This document shows positions 42,431 through 53,352 of a DNA stretch of 64,000 bases, piece by piece. The position numbers were made by a program, and so were the translations under genes. This DNA comes from Aspidiotus rigidus (Eukaryota > Arthropoda > Insecta > Hemiptera > Diaspididae): NCBI GenBank assembly GCA_035079385.1, contig JAVHKY010000004.1, positions 17,763,001-17,827,000 on the forward strand, in the 5' to 3' direction. Numbering within the stretch: the stretch's first letter is position 1; the number at the start of each line of letters is the position of its first letter. The notes beneath the pieces are model-generated. The model ran no database searches and was not told the origin of the DNA. It worked only from the letters and a program-made list of their open reading frames with translations.

Positions 42431-44796
42431 TGTGACTCAAAGGTTTAGATGTGCCTCTAGGGTGCGAATCAACTTATTTACGCATTTTTATCAAGTACAG
42501 ACACATAATATGGGACTCGACGAAAATTTCACTTCTGATTCCTTCCAAAATTTCATAAGCTGTAAGTTGTTTGACATATCCACACGTCGAAGTCGCCTGG
42601 TTTCTCATTTTTCTTGCAATCTTGTTCTCGTAACAACCCCTACGTGTACTCTTACAGGTTAGTGATTTACAATTTTCAACCTCGATATAGTCGGGTTCAG
42701 GCGCGGAAAAATTTCTCATAATAGACGCCATACCGCTTATACTTATAAATTAACATTATTTTTAATAGTCGTCTTCGTGGAGCTCGTAAGCGCGTTTTTT
42801 GCTGCATGAGACGCTGCCTTATTATTTTGGAACACGCAAAAAACTTATTTATTTTCTTACGTTTCAGTATGGTATTTCTTATCCACAAGCATCAAGAGTT
42901 TCACCGACCCCTCGCCGGTTACGGCGTCGTACATTACATCGTACACTCTACCATTTCATCGTCAAAACAATTGTGATTTGCACGCTAATAATTGCGACTA
43001 GTCGACTGAAACCCTACGAGATTTAAAATAATATTTCAAATACGAACGATTCGCCAGACACGAATACCAATTTGGTTCTGTATACGGAGTGGCATGGCGG
43101 CACTCTTTGAGGCAGTACTTGTACAGTCTGTTTTCAAAATTCTGTAAATTCCAGACTCATAAACAGGAGCCAGAAGATGGTAGGGGGTCTTGGCTCAATT
43201 TTTATTAGAAAGTCACTTCTTTCAAAAGCTTAAAGCACCATTACTGTTCTACACATGTCTTTCTCTTCTTCATCCAATACACCATGATCGCTCAATAATT
43301 GACGTCAAATTGAATGAAAATTCACTCGTTCATGAGTCTTGGTTGGAATTGAATCAATCTGTCGTTTAAATCGACCTCACTTCAACGTTGATGTCAAATG
43401 ATTTGGTCGACTCCATTTTAGAGAAAGTCAACTGAAAGCCACCCTGTTTTTTTTTCCACGCTGACCTGTACCTATTTAAGGGAAGTGAACAGGACACTAA
43501 ATCGTTGATACAAACATAGGTCAAATAGTCAAATATCGCCAACAAATATTGCATATAAGCTTACAAATCACACCACTCGTTGAGAATGTGGACGAATGAT
43601 TATTCTAGTCATTTTGACGCCTTACATAATCTCGTGGGACATTTCGTACAATTTTCAATGAAATTTACTACAAGTACTCCATCTTCGCGTTTCATAGTTT
43701 TCCTAGTGAATAGCGAGTGTATAGTTTTAAAGTAAGACTCGTGCAGGAGAAAAGTTAAATTTACATAAAATCTACTCGCGCTGTATCTCTCGAGAAAACT
43801 TTTTTCTTTCTCTCTTTTCCTCCGTTCTCGTTCGAGCGCGTAGGCAATACTTTTCGAAAAAGTTTCCCGATGGCCGTTGACCAGTCAATCTGAAACGTCA
43901 GTTTTAGAGGCCCATTTTCGTTCACATGTATATAATAGCCTACGAAAACATCGCCCAGCACTCAAAAGTTGCGGTCAAAAACGTTCCATTCTTATAATAA
44001 CGCTCTTCGACTTTTCGTACTGATGGAAACGTATAGAAATGACTTTTGCGCGCTGGCGAAAATGAAAAGTTGAAGAGTTTACCGCCGCGTTTTCTGCGAT
44101 GTATCTTCTCACGCTCCATCCTGCTTTTCCACGATCGCTGGTTACTTATTTGAAGCGTGAAAACATTACGCGCTGACGTCAACGAATGCGGCGGGGAAAA
44201 AAAATGGCTCGACGAGTTGGGAAATTATCGTATAGGTACAGCCTGAGCTACCGCGGATAGGATAGGTCAAGTTATTAAGTTAACACACAAAAGGAAAACA
44301 ATAGAAAACAGTATACCGGTAACTAAAAAGAGGGTACGTAGATTACATGATGTTCCAGCGTGTGTATTCGCGTAGGAATCCGTATAAGTTTAGTACGACA
44401 TTACCGTTCGAATTAGACGTATTACAACGCGAAATCCAAATTATTTACATGCGAAATAGCATTCATGTACATGCAGATTCGGTATCGCGAACCAGAAATT
44501 AATCTCGTTTGTATATAGAATACGCCCTCGTGCGATGAATCTCTGCACGTTTTGCCCTGCGCATATTTATATACGATATTATGGTAATATTTGTCCCGGG
44601 TCGAAGCTCATTCCTCCAAGTTCATAGTATGTACTCACAAGTCATATCACAGATGACGGAAGAAGCAGATAAAAAAACTGATTCGAACTTCCAGTTCGTT
44701 TATCTGGCGAAAACCTGAATTGATCAGTTCTCGACTATAGGATATCCACCCGTTCTAGCTGATTCGACGAAATTCTATTCAAACACCATCGTATTA
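42431..44796. other. No gene recognised
   Basis: Only short frames (up to 85 codons) with no motif. No RNA gene and no element ends were identified. Confidence 0.45.
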
Positions 44797-44908
44797 GAAT
44801 CAATGCGGTTTCTCAATTTATGACCAGATATACCAGACGAAGTCATACTCAAGCGAGTAATTCAATCGGAGTAATTTACAAAATTTAGCCACAGAATTTT
44901 TTAACGAT

Positions 44909-44946
44909 GCCGGAGCGCTTTCGATTAAACAATCATTGTCAACGGG
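44909..44946 (-). ncRNA. Hammerhead-like core in PLE 3' UTR
   Basis: On the minus strand: GTTGACAATGATTGTTTAAT then CGAAAGCGCTCCGG. GATT/AATC form the short stem before GAAA, and CGC/GCG around TCCG can form the next stem. Confidence 0.42.
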
Positions 44947-45000
44947 GACTGGAAAGCGACTGAACCAAGTCCGGCTGTAAACTAGAAACATACGAGGAAA

Positions 45001-45840
45001 TCAGGATTGAACCAGCGAGTCATCACGACGTGAATCATACTCGTAAACTAATTCAATCAACCCCTCATCAGGTATGTACCTGTTGAGCACATTAAGGTCG
45101 TCGTTATTTAAATGACGGATTATTTCGATGTGTTCTAACGCTTTTCGCTTCGAATAGAGGAGGACCTCGGACCCCTCTTTAATGCTATGGCCGCTAGTGA
45201 TTAGATGGTCCGCAAACGCCGATTCACCTATATTCTTCTTTTCCCACGCCTTCCTATGTTCAGCGATTCTAATTTTCAACTGACGGCCTGTCTCGCCAAT
45301 ATAAATTCCGTTACAATCCTTACACTCAACTTTATACACACCACTCCTCTCGGCCAGTTTGATGGGGTCTTTTAGCCTAACCAATAAACTTTTTATGGTA
45401 TTGGGGTTGTAATACACAGACCGAAATCCGAAGGGGCGTAGGACACGACTCAATTGAGATGAAAACTGCCCCAAGAACGGAAGCCTTATCCAACGCTCTC
45501 TACTGTTTAGGGCCGTATATTGGGGGAGGGAGGTGGTGGAATCGAGGCATTTTCGAGTAACTTTCCTTTGGATCATAAGGTCAATGTCTAAGTTCACTTC
45601 ATTCACTCTGGCCAAGTGCTTTATAGTTAATACCTCTTTTTGGAAGGCTGACTGATTGAGAGGAATACTAGTCAGTCGATTGATTAAGCTATTAAATCCA
45701 GCATATTTATGGGCTACAGGGCAAAAAGATTTGCCGTGGACAGTAATATCGGTCGCAGTATCTTTCCTGTATATGGCGAATTCATGGATACCATCCCTAT
45801 TACAGATCGTCAAATCCAAGTAATTAATAGATGCGCCACC
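45001..45840 (-). pseudogene. 5'-truncated PLE family B copy: RT end and GIY-YIG endonuclease
   Basis: Starts within the RT at G-G-A-S-I-N-Y-L-D-L-T-I and is open to its natural stop at 45001. It contains the linker R-E-R-W-I-R-L-P-F-L-G and the endonuclease with GVYKVECKDCNGIYIGETGR, AEHRKAW, HLITSGH and LIELVYEYDS. It lacks the RT catalytic motifs, so it cannot replicate itself. It is nearly identical to the end of the plus-strand B copy. A short in-frame loss near L-L-Y-S-K-R-K-A-L shortens the region before E-H-I-E-I-I-R-H. Confidence 0.88.
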
Positions 45841-45939
45841 GATAAATTGAGAAATCGCATTGATTCTATTAATAACGCTGATACGGCGTATTTGCGATTT
45901 CTGTTCGGGAAGTTTCGGAACCAAAGGTCGTCGTTCTCA
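45840..45939 (+). pseudogene. PLE family B N-terminal piece, left of the A insertion
   Basis: Reads KLRNRIDSINNADTAYLRFL, then F-G-K-F-R-N-Q-R-S-S-F, the family B N-terminus lacking about its first nine codons. It continues at 48631 with S-S-F-S-S-H-I-W after the insertion. The 13 bp GTCGTCGTTCTCA (45927-45939) are duplicated at 48631-48643. Confidence 0.85.
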
Positions 45940-46022
45940 ATTACACGAAATCGTTCCTTCAAATTACGGCTATCCATATTAAACAAGAAAGAGGAATAGA
46001 GTATTCCTCTTTCTTGTTTAAT

Positions 46023-48485
46023 ATGGATAGCCGTAATTTGAAGGAACGGATTCGTGTAATTGAGAACGCTTCTGCGGCGTATTTACAGTTCCTTTTTCTG
46101 AAATTTCGGAAGCAACGCGCTTCGTTTTCCTCTCATATATGGTTTCTTCGTCGGTGTGTAGTGTTGCATTTGAGACCCAAGTTTGTTAAATTCCGGTTTT
46201 ATTCCGATTGTAAGGTTACGACTAAGAAACTGGAAAAGTATATGAGGGAGAAGTGGATCAGAACAGAGTTGCGAAGATGGTATGGTAAATTTAATATCAC
46301 GACCAGATTAAACCTTATGGTCCATTCGAGACTCTCCGGCATGCTCCTCCCCCTTGAGTTTGATTACTTTATGCGGGACGTCAATGAAAAGTGTCGGAAG
46401 TTTGAGGCGAAGATGAGGGAGAGGAAAAATAAGAAGCTGTCCTCCCTAATGACGGTTAATGAAGAGGTGGTTGAGGTGGGGGTGAGTGATGGTGTTGTCG
46501 TTCATAAATTCCATCCCCCCCTCATAAATAATAGTCAGGTAGTGTTCAATAGTGACGAAACATCCTTCCTTGAGAAAGGTTTGAAGTTCAGTATGCCTCC
46601 CCTCAAGAATGATGAAACCTTGGCGAATGCTGTTGCGGATCTTGCGGTTAAGATTGGTCCTGGTTTTAATACCCAGAAAGTCTGTGCCGAATTAGTCCGT
46701 AATAACCCCCTCCCTCGCATGAGTAATAAATTGGGAGGAGTGATTCAGGGTTTAAGGAGGAAGATGAAAGAGGGAGATTTGATCGTCACTAAGGCTGACA
46801 AGGGCAACGCTGTTGTAGTGATGGAGAGATCGGCCTATTCTTCTAAGGTCCATGAAGTCCTACAACAGTGTGGTGCTAAAGAGAGTGAGGATTTCAGCTT
46901 TCCCAAGCACGTCAAAGAAGTTAGGTGTGTCATCAACAGGAGTGAGGCTGTTATCAAAACCCCTGCTTTGAAAAAAGCCCTCCTTGTTCCTAACCCCACA
47001 CCCCCCCTCTTGTACGGGCTGCCTAAAGTGCATAAGAATAATACCCCGATGAGACCCGTTGTTTCTTTCGTCTCCTCTCCTACCTACCTCCTTGCCAAAT
47101 TCCTTGACCGTTGGTTCAAAAATCGTATTGATTTTGAATCCCCTCATTCGGTCTTGAATTCGGCCTCTTTAACTGACGTCCTCAAGCATGTAAGCCTTCC
47201 CCCGGGAACTACCATCTGCTCGTTTGATGTTGTTGGTTTGTTCCCGAATATTCCTAAGGCTGCTACTATCCAGCGTATGGGTGAGCTACTCGTCAAAGCC
47301 AACATTCCTCATAATGAGCTTCACGAATTCTTCGATCTTCTTAATACTTGCTGGTTCCCTAACTACTGCAAATTTGAAGGGAAATTTTTCGAGTTCCCTG
47401 ACGAAGTAGGGATCTCCATTGGATCACCACTAGGCTCTCTCATATCCGAAATCTTCATGTCTAAGTTTGAACTTGACCTCTTTTCCTCGAACCAGGTGTT
47501 ACTTAATCATATTCATTATTGGCACAGGTACGTTGATGACGTTCTATGTACCTGGACTGGTCACCCAGATCTCCTTGGTGAGTTTCTGAGGTATCTCAAT
47601 TCCTGGTACCCTTCCATCAAATTTACGTTGGAAATAGGGGTATTTTCCATTAACTTTTTGGATTTATCGATCTCTATAATAGACGGTATCCATAAGTTTG
47701 GAATTTACAGGAAAGATACTACGACCGATGTTTTAGTCCACGGTGGTTCGTTCGGTCCTGTTGCTCACAAGATGGCTGCTTTTCATAGCCTAGTTCACAG
47801 ACTGACTCGTATTCCTTTGAGTCATTCTGCCTTCAAGAAAGAGTTAATCACTATAAAACACCTGGCCAGAGTGAATGGGGTCAATGTCGATGTTGACGTG
47901 ATGGTTCGGAGGAAAGTTACGAGGGGCCTCCTGGATTCCACAACCTCCCTCCCCCGAGACACGATCCGTGATCGCCGTTTGCGTTGGATCAGTCTCCCTT
48001 TCTTGGGGAAGTTCTCCCAGCAATTGGGTCGGGCCCTTCGCCCGTTTGGCTCCAGACCCGCGTTTTACAACCCTACCACAGTGAAGAGGTTGTTTGTGAG
48101 ACTGAAGGACCCCATACCTGTTGATGAGAGGAGTGGTGTGTATAAGTTGGAGTGTGAGGATTGTGGAGGCTTTTATATTGGTGAGACCAGCCGCCAAATG
48201 AAAGTTCGAGTAGCTGAGCACCTGAAGTCTTGGAAGAAGGGACACTTGGGGGAGTCAGCTTTCGCCGATCACTTAATAAACAGTGGCCACAGCTTCCGTG
48301 AGGGATCCGAAAAGCTCCTCCATAAGGAGAATTCCTACCGTAAGCGTATCGCCCTCGAGAATATAGAGATAATTCGTCATCTCAACACTGACGGTATCAC
48401 TGTACTCAATTCGTACATTCCGGAAGATGGCTTGATCGAACTGGTTTATGACTCACACCGTGATTTCTCGTTTGGACGATCTTAA
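46023..48485 (+). CDS. Penelope-like polyprotein: RT plus GIY-YIG endonuclease, intact
   Basis: An 820-residue protein from ATG 46023 (M-D-S-R-N-L-K-E-R). It would nick target DNA and copy the element's RNA. Seen in order: a conserved N-terminal region (about 30-90), TKADKGNAVVVM (256-267), LLYGLPKVHK (329-338), RPVVSFVSSPTY (344-355), palm motif SFDVVGLFPNIP with D402 (400-411), G-I-S-I-G-S-P-L-G (463-471), catalytic HRYVDDVLCTW with D505-D506 (501-511), F-T-L-E-I-G, and RWISLPFLGK. The C-terminal GIY-YIG domain has SGVYKLECEDCGGFYIGETS (704-723), R-Q-M-K-V-R and A-E-H. C-E-D-C with later H-L-I-N-S-G-H fits the CCHH zinc motif of PLE endonucleases. There are no lesions. It lies inside family B in the same orientation. 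Confidence 0.95.
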   Translation: MDSRNLKERIRVIENASAAYLQFLFLKFRKQRASFSSHIWFLRRCVVLHLRPKFVKFRFYSDCKVTTKKLEKYMREKWIRTELRRWYGKFNITTRLNLMVHSRLSGMLLPLEFDYFMRDVNEKCRKFEAKMRERKNKKLSSLMTVNEEVVEVGVSDGVVVHKFHPPLINNSQVVFNSDETSFLEKGLKFSMPPLKNDETLANAVADLAVKIGPGFNTQKVCAELVRNNPLPRMSNKLGGVIQGLRRKMKEGDLIVTKADKGNAVVVMERSAYSSKVHEVLQQCGAKESEDFSFPKHVKEVRCVINRSEAVIKTPALKKALLVPNPTPPLLYGLPKVHKNNTPMRPVVSFVSSPTYLLAKFLDRWFKNRIDFESPHSVLNSASLTDVLKHVSLPPGTTICSFDVVGLFPNIPKAATIQRMGELLVKANIPHNELHEFFDLLNTCWFPNYCKFEGKFFEFPDEVGISIGSPLGSLISEIFMSKFELDLFSSNQVLLNHIHYWHRYVDDVLCTWTGHPDLLGEFLRYLNSWYPSIKFTLEIGVFSINFLDLSISIIDGIHKFGIYRKDTTTDVLVHGGSFGPVAHKMAAFHSLVHRLTRIPLSHSAFKKELITIKHLARVNGVNVDVDVMVRRKVTRGLLDSTTSLPRDTIRDRRLRWISLPFLGKFSQQLGRALRPFGSRPAFYNPTTVKRLFVRLKDPIPVDERSGVYKLECEDCGGFYIGETSRQMKVRVAEHLKSWKKGHLGESAFADHLINSGHSFREGSEKLLHKENSYRKRIALENIEIIRHLNTDGITVLNSYIPEDGLIELVYDSHRDFSFGRS

Positions 48486-48530
48486 TACCTCGTTCTTCTC
48501 TTTTGTTCGTCAGTTGCTTTCATTTCAGGC

Positions 48531-48561
48531 TTTGAAGATGGTTGTTTAACCGAAAGCGCTC
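48531..48561 (+). ncRNA. Hammerhead-like core in intact PLE A 3' UTR
   Basis: TTTGAAGATGGTTGTTTAAC then CGAAAGCGCTCG. GGTT/AACC close a GTTT loop and are followed by GAAA, and a short stem may form with GCG/CGT after it. The box is TTGAAGA where the hammerhead consensus is CUGANGA. This copy belongs to the only intact PLE, so it is the best test case. Confidence 0.45.
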
Positions 48562-48630
48562 GTCGTATTTTCATTTTTTCTGCGGTTTGCATGTTTACTC
48601 CACGTCGGAGTATTCCCCTTTCTTGTTTAA

Positions 48631-50993
48631 GTCGTCGTTCTCATCTCACATATGGTTTCTTCGCAAATGCTTAAAATTACACCTTAAGCCTAATTTCATT
48701 AAGTTTCGGTTGTTCTCGGATTGCGATCGCACCACCAAAAAATTGGAAAAATTCCTGACGGAAAAATTGATCCGCACTGAATTGCGGAGGTGGCATGGAA
48801 AGTTGAATGTTACCACTAGGCTGAACTTATTGTTCCATTCTAGACTTTCTGGCCTACTGCAGCCGGGTGAGTTGGATCTCTTTATTAAGGCTATTAATGT
48901 TAAATGCCGCGGTTTTGAAGCTAAATTGAAAAGGAAGAAAAATAAGAAACTTTGTTCCCTCCAGAAAAAGAAAGAAAATTTGAATAACCCCGCTGTCCAG
49001 GAAGTGAGACCTGAGGTCAGTGTTATCCAAAACTTCCAACCGCGCATTATAAATTGCAGTCAGGTTGAGTTCAGTTGCGATGAGGTGAATTTATTAGAGA
49101 AAGGGTTGAAGTTCGGATTACCCCCTCTTAATAATAGTAATGCTTTGGCTAATGTTGTTGCTGACCTCGAGGTGAAAATCGGACCGGGGGTTAGTACTCA
49201 AAAAAATTGTGCTGCTTTTGTCCGCAATACCCCCCTCCCTCGCATAAACAATTACGCAATTGAGGTGATTAAGGGATTAAAGAGGAGGGTCAGGGAAAAG
49301 GACTTAATCATCACGAAGGCTGACAAAAGTAATGCCATTGTCGTGATGGAGAAGTCCTCCTACGTCTCCAAGGTCTATGACGTTCTCGGCCAGTGTGGTG
49401 CTAAGGAAAACGACAGTTTCAATTTTCCTAAACACGTAAAAGAAGTTAGACGTGTGATAAACGAGTGTGAATTTATTATTAAAACTCCCTCGCTAAAAAT
49501 ATTGCTCCTGGAGCCCAACCCTGTGTCTTCCCTCTTGTACGGGCTACCAAAAGTCCATAAAAAAGATAACCCGATGCGTCCAGTCGTATCCCTTTGTGTC
49601 CTCCCCCACGTACGCTCTGGCGAAATTTTTGGAATGGTTTAAATCGAGAGTTGACCATGAGTCACCTTACTCGGTGAAAAATTCGGTCTCCTTGGCTGAT
49701 AGGCTTAAGGATAATATTCTTCCGCTGGGATCGACCCTGTGTTCATTTGATGTGGTCGGCCTGTTCCCCAATATCCCCAGAGCAAACGCCATGCAACATA
49801 TGGGAGACCTTTTGATTCAAACAAATGTTCGCCAAGAAGAATTGGGTGAATTTTTCAATCTCCTCAATATTTGTTGGTCTCTCAATTATTGCAAATTCGA
49901 TAACAAGTTTTTTGAGTTTCCTGAAGAGGTTGGAATACCCATCGGTTCTCCTTTGGGTTCTCCCATTTCGGAGGTCTTTATGTCTAAGTTTGAGCTCGAT
50001 TTGTTCTTCTCTGGCAGTGCGTATGTAGATCAGATTTATTATTGGCACAGGTATGTCGACGATGTGTTGTGTACGTGGACTGGTCCCCGAGAGCTCCTTT
50101 TGGAGTTTCTCCAGTATCTAAATAATCAATATCCTTCTATAAAATTTACTTTAGAAATCGGTGGCGCATCTATTGATTACTTGGATTTGACGATCTGTAA
50201 TAGAGACGGTATCCATGAATTCGCCATATACAGGAAAGATACTGCGACCGATATTACTGTCCACGGAAAATCTTTTTGCCCTGTAGCCCATAAATATGCT
50301 GGATTTAACAGCTTAATCCATCGACTGACTAGTATTCCTCTCAATCAGTCAGCCTTCCAAAAAGAGGTATTAACTATAAAGCACTTGGCCAGAGTGAATG
50401 AAGTGAACTTAGACCTTATGATCCAAAGGAAAGTTACTCGAAAATGCCTCGATTCCACCACCTCCCTCCCCCAATATACGGCCCTAAACAGTAGAGAGCG
50501 TTGGATAAGGCTTCCGTTCTTGGGGCAGTTTTCATCTCAATTGAGTTGTGTCCTACGCCCCTTCGGATTTCGGCCTGTGTATTACAACCCCAATACCATA
50601 AAAAGTTTATTGGTTAGGCTAAAAGACCCTATCCAACTGGCCGAGAGGAGTGGTGTGTACAATGTTGAGTGTAAGGATTGTAACGGAATTTATATTGGCG
50701 AGACAGGCCGTCAGTTGAAAATTAGAATCGCTGAACATAGGAAGGCGTATGAAAAGAAGAATATAGGTGAATCGGCGTTTGCGGACCATCTATTCACTAG
50801 CGGCCATAGCATTAAAGAGGGGTCCGAGGTCCTCCTCTATAGAGAAAACGCGTCGTTAGAACACATCGAAATAATCCGTCATTTAAATAACGACGACCTT
50901 AATGTGCTCAACAGGTACATACCTGATGAGGGGTTGATTGAATTAGTTTACGAGTATGATTCACGTCGTGATGACTCGCTGGTTCAATCCTGA
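48631..50993 (+). pseudogene. PLE family B polyprotein, main part, one frameshift
   Basis: Resumes family B after the A insertion: SSFSSHIWFLRKCLKLHLKP, D-R-T-T-K-K-L-E-K-F, then I-I-T-K-A-D-K-S-N-A-I-V-V-M and LLYGLPKVHKK. One extra C near 49590 shifts the frame between R-P-V-V-S and the S-S-P-T-Y-A-L block; the second frame carries SFDVVGLFPNIP, HRYVDDVLCTWTGP, GVYNVECKDCNGIYIGETGR and LIELVYEYDS to the stop at 50993. A codon is missing in F-L-E-W-F-K-S-R (others have D-R-W-F-K). Catalytic residues are otherwise kept, so it died recently by frameshift and by the A insertion. Confidence 0.9.
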
Positions 50994-51045
50994 TTTCCTC
51001 GTATGTTTCTAGTTTACAGCCGGAGTTGGTTCAGTCGCTTTCCAG

Positions 51046-51085
51046 TCCCCGTTGACAATGATTGTTTAATCGAAAGCGCTCCGGC
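51046..51085 (+). ncRNA. Hammerhead-like core in PLE B 3' UTR
   Basis: GTTGACAATGATTGTTTAAT then CGAAAGCGCTCCGGCGTCG, identical in the core to the inverted copy at 44909-44946. The CGC-TCCG-GCG stem after GAAA ends in GUC, a usual hammerhead cleavage triplet. Confidence 0.45.
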
Positions 51086-51160
51086 GTCGTTAAAAAATTC
51101 TGTGGCTAAATTTTGTAAATTACTCCGATTGAATTACTCGCTTGAGTATGACTTCGTCTT

Positions 51161-52794
51161 GTATGGTCACTCTTGTTAGATCCATATCCAACGAAATCCG
51201 AATTAGGGATTTCCATTAGCCTATGGCCTCTAGTAATGGCCTCAGCCCCCTCAGATCGAAATTTAGGGGTTGGTTTGCTTGGGTTCGATGGATGCCGTAG
51301 AATTTTTAGTTTACGCTTGTCTGCTTCCTCTCCAACCGACTGCGGGGGGGGGGCTGACGACTTACCGAGCCGCTCCAATGCAAATTTTGGCCTGAAAACG
51401 GCGAATTGTATGATCTACGTTCTTGCTGGATTATGCTATCGAGCATTTCAAGGTGATGTCATGAGACCTTATTAAGGCTCGCAATATGAAGTGAAATGAC
51501 AGTTTAATGGACCAACAGAAAAGTACACAAGTCATGATAAGTACTGTAGTAGGTTGAGCGATTTTTTTTTTTCAAAGCATTTTATAAAAGAGAAGAAACT
51601 AATCTGCTCTACGAACTTTTATACTCGTAGTCGTGTACATACGCGTTTTCATTGGCACAGCTCACTTTTCGCAGGTATTTTATTTTTATTTTTTCTTCTT
51701 AGGAGTCAATCCGAGTAAACGTTCTCTGCCAAAGAAATATTTTCTGCGAGCAATAATTGAAGACGTTATTTTTATGAGAACTGAAAATTTGGCTCCGATC
51801 CACGTTAGTTCAACGAGATACCGGATTTCTAATTTCAAAAAAGTAAAGGAGCCGTGAGGAAACAAGTAAAGCGAACGGCCGTAAATTATTATAAAAGACA
51901 CGGGGAAGTAACCTTTTACTGATGAATCGGTGAACACCGTCCTTCAATCGATAAAATAGGGCCATTATACGAATGCACGATGCACCAACAAATGTAAGCA
52001 GATATCAATTGTATTGGATTTTAGCATTTCATTTGTTTATGAGATTGGGACCCCTCTCGGGAAAACCGTGCAGTTTCTCGACGGTCTATCGACTGAGACT
52101 ACTTCTGGAAAAATCGTCATGGGTTTTTGTCACGCTCGATGACATTACCAGTGAACTTGACTTACTCTGGGGACTTGAAATTATTTTGAACTTAGTTCCT
52201 TTCATTATAATAAGCCTAATGTACACTCGGCAATTTTCTTTTTGGAATGCAAACCACTTTGCTCACTTGCAGTGCATATTCTGGGTGACGCTAAATGAAG
52301 TGGACCTTTACAATAACTCATCTGGTAGGTCGTGTACTGAAACAGGAACAGCACTGATGGAGATTGCAACGGTAAAGAGGAGAAAAGCCAGACCCCTAAA
52401 CAAAATAATCTTGTTTGACAGCAAAAGTTAGAGAACAGAGCCGACCGATGAGATGATAGCAAACTTTGTAGCCAATACAAGCGCAGTATATAGGATAAGA
52501 GTTAATGAACCACGAGGTGGCATTGTTATAGCCAAGAAAATCACAGGGTGGTACTGTCTACCATAATGACAGTATGTAAGGTCTCCTTCTTCAGGAGCGA
52601 TAAGATGGGGTTCGACAGTGGTTTTGGCCCACGGTCTCTTCCACTACTTTGACGTAATCGAGCCCATCACGATTTCCATGATATCGATTGTTCTGTAGCA
52701 GGGCTCGTATCAAACATGTTTGTCACGTTTGAGGACACCACTGATGATGAGGTAACATCCGAAAGCACTCTTGTAAGCTAACTAATGGAGTTTG
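51161..52794. other. No confident gene; one unrecognised ORF
   Basis: A 152-codon plus-strand frame at 51973-52431 has a hydrophobic segment (L-E-I-I-L-N-L-V-P-F-I-I-I-S-L-M-Y) after an S-E-L-D-L-L-W-G stretch. The layout is faintly like a chemoreceptor transmembrane exon, but I see no conserved C-terminal motif. The rest shows only short frames. A degenerate 'CTGATGATGAGGTAACATCC' then GAAAGC at 52738-52763 resembles a PLE 3' block of another lineage. Confidence 0.35.
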
Positions 52795-53352
52795 TGTGTC
52801 GCATGTGCAGCACCCCCGTCATCCATAATGCTGGAGTAGGTGCGGGTTGCGTGTGCATTCAATATTGTTTCCTCCAACATCAGAATCGACCCTTTTGGGT
52901 ATAACTTCAGTGAAGGAGGAATCTCCTTTGCGAACCCCCTCTTCTACTCGGCATCTGCCAAGTTGCTTTGGCAACCGCCAAGCTGGCACGCACAAAAACA
53001 TAAGAACACGCGCAGCAACAACACCACAATACACAGTATAGTAGGTCACTGTTGAACATCTTCTTCTCTCTTCAGGGAAGTTCTTGGTCCTCTTCTCCCT
53101 GCAGATCTGGATGTTGATGGTACACAGGTGTTGAGTAGGCCATAGCGCGGTTCTGCATTTGCCTATTCCATTCCTGGTCCATCTTCCCCTTCATGATGGT
53201 GGCCGCAAATGCAGACACCTGGTTCCATGCTTCTTCGGAACCTAGCATGGTGGGTACCAGGCTACTCGGGTCGAGCGCTTCATCTACCCCGATCTCTTGA
53301 AGAGACCGACTAAGCTCATCCCGCTCACGCCTCCACGCCTCACACTCAAATA
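52795..53352 (-). pseudogene. R1-clade LINE 3' end, 5'-truncated
   Basis: Read on the minus strand from 53352: T-L-F-E-C-E-A-W-R-R-E-R-D-E-L-S-R-S, then PSSLVPTMLGSEEAWNQVSA and the stop near 53072, followed by the 3' UTR to 52795. It is closely related to 34290-34845 but keeps the seven bases whose loss broke the frame there, giving an intact C-E-A-W end of the zinc knuckle. Its left flank does not match the PLE on its right, so I found no target duplication. Confidence 0.85.

Larger units (their letters stand above)
45940..48630 (+). mobile_element. Penelope-like family A element, apparently complete
   Basis: Flanked by the 13-bp target duplication GTCGTCGTTCTCA. The left end is a palindrome: 45940-45998 is an inverse copy, with two mismatches, of 46002-46061, so the head carries a very short inverted copy consisting of the 3'-UTR end plus the first codons. 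The body has the intact ORF (46023-48485) and a 3' UTR with the hammerhead-like block. The right end stops at CTTTCTTGTTTA just before what would be the next ATG. The intact frame and clean target duplication mark it as the youngest PLE in the window. Confidence 0.92.
44797..51160. mobile_element. Penelope-like family B composite, interrupted by family A
   Basis: A 5'-truncated minus-strand B copy (44797-45840) meets head-to-head a nearly full-length plus-strand B copy that begins at 45840 and resumes at 48631 after the family A insertion. Both outer ends are 3' ends with the hammerhead-like block and a tail into the B start codons: the left tail encodes M-T-S-S-G-I-S-G-H-K-L-R-N-R on the minus strand (44797-44850), and the right tail is about 15-25 bp from ATG 51148. 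I could not find a clear target duplication for the B composite. Confidence 0.85.

Noticed and set aside
45709..45999. 96-codon plus-strand gene
   Set aside because: It is the PLE family B N-terminus (45840-45939) plus antisense of the neighbouring inverted PLE copies.
51973..52431. Chemoreceptor (gustatory receptor) exon
   Set aside because: A hydrophobic helix is present, but the conserved C-terminal T-Y-x-x-x-x-x-Q motif and splice context are missing.
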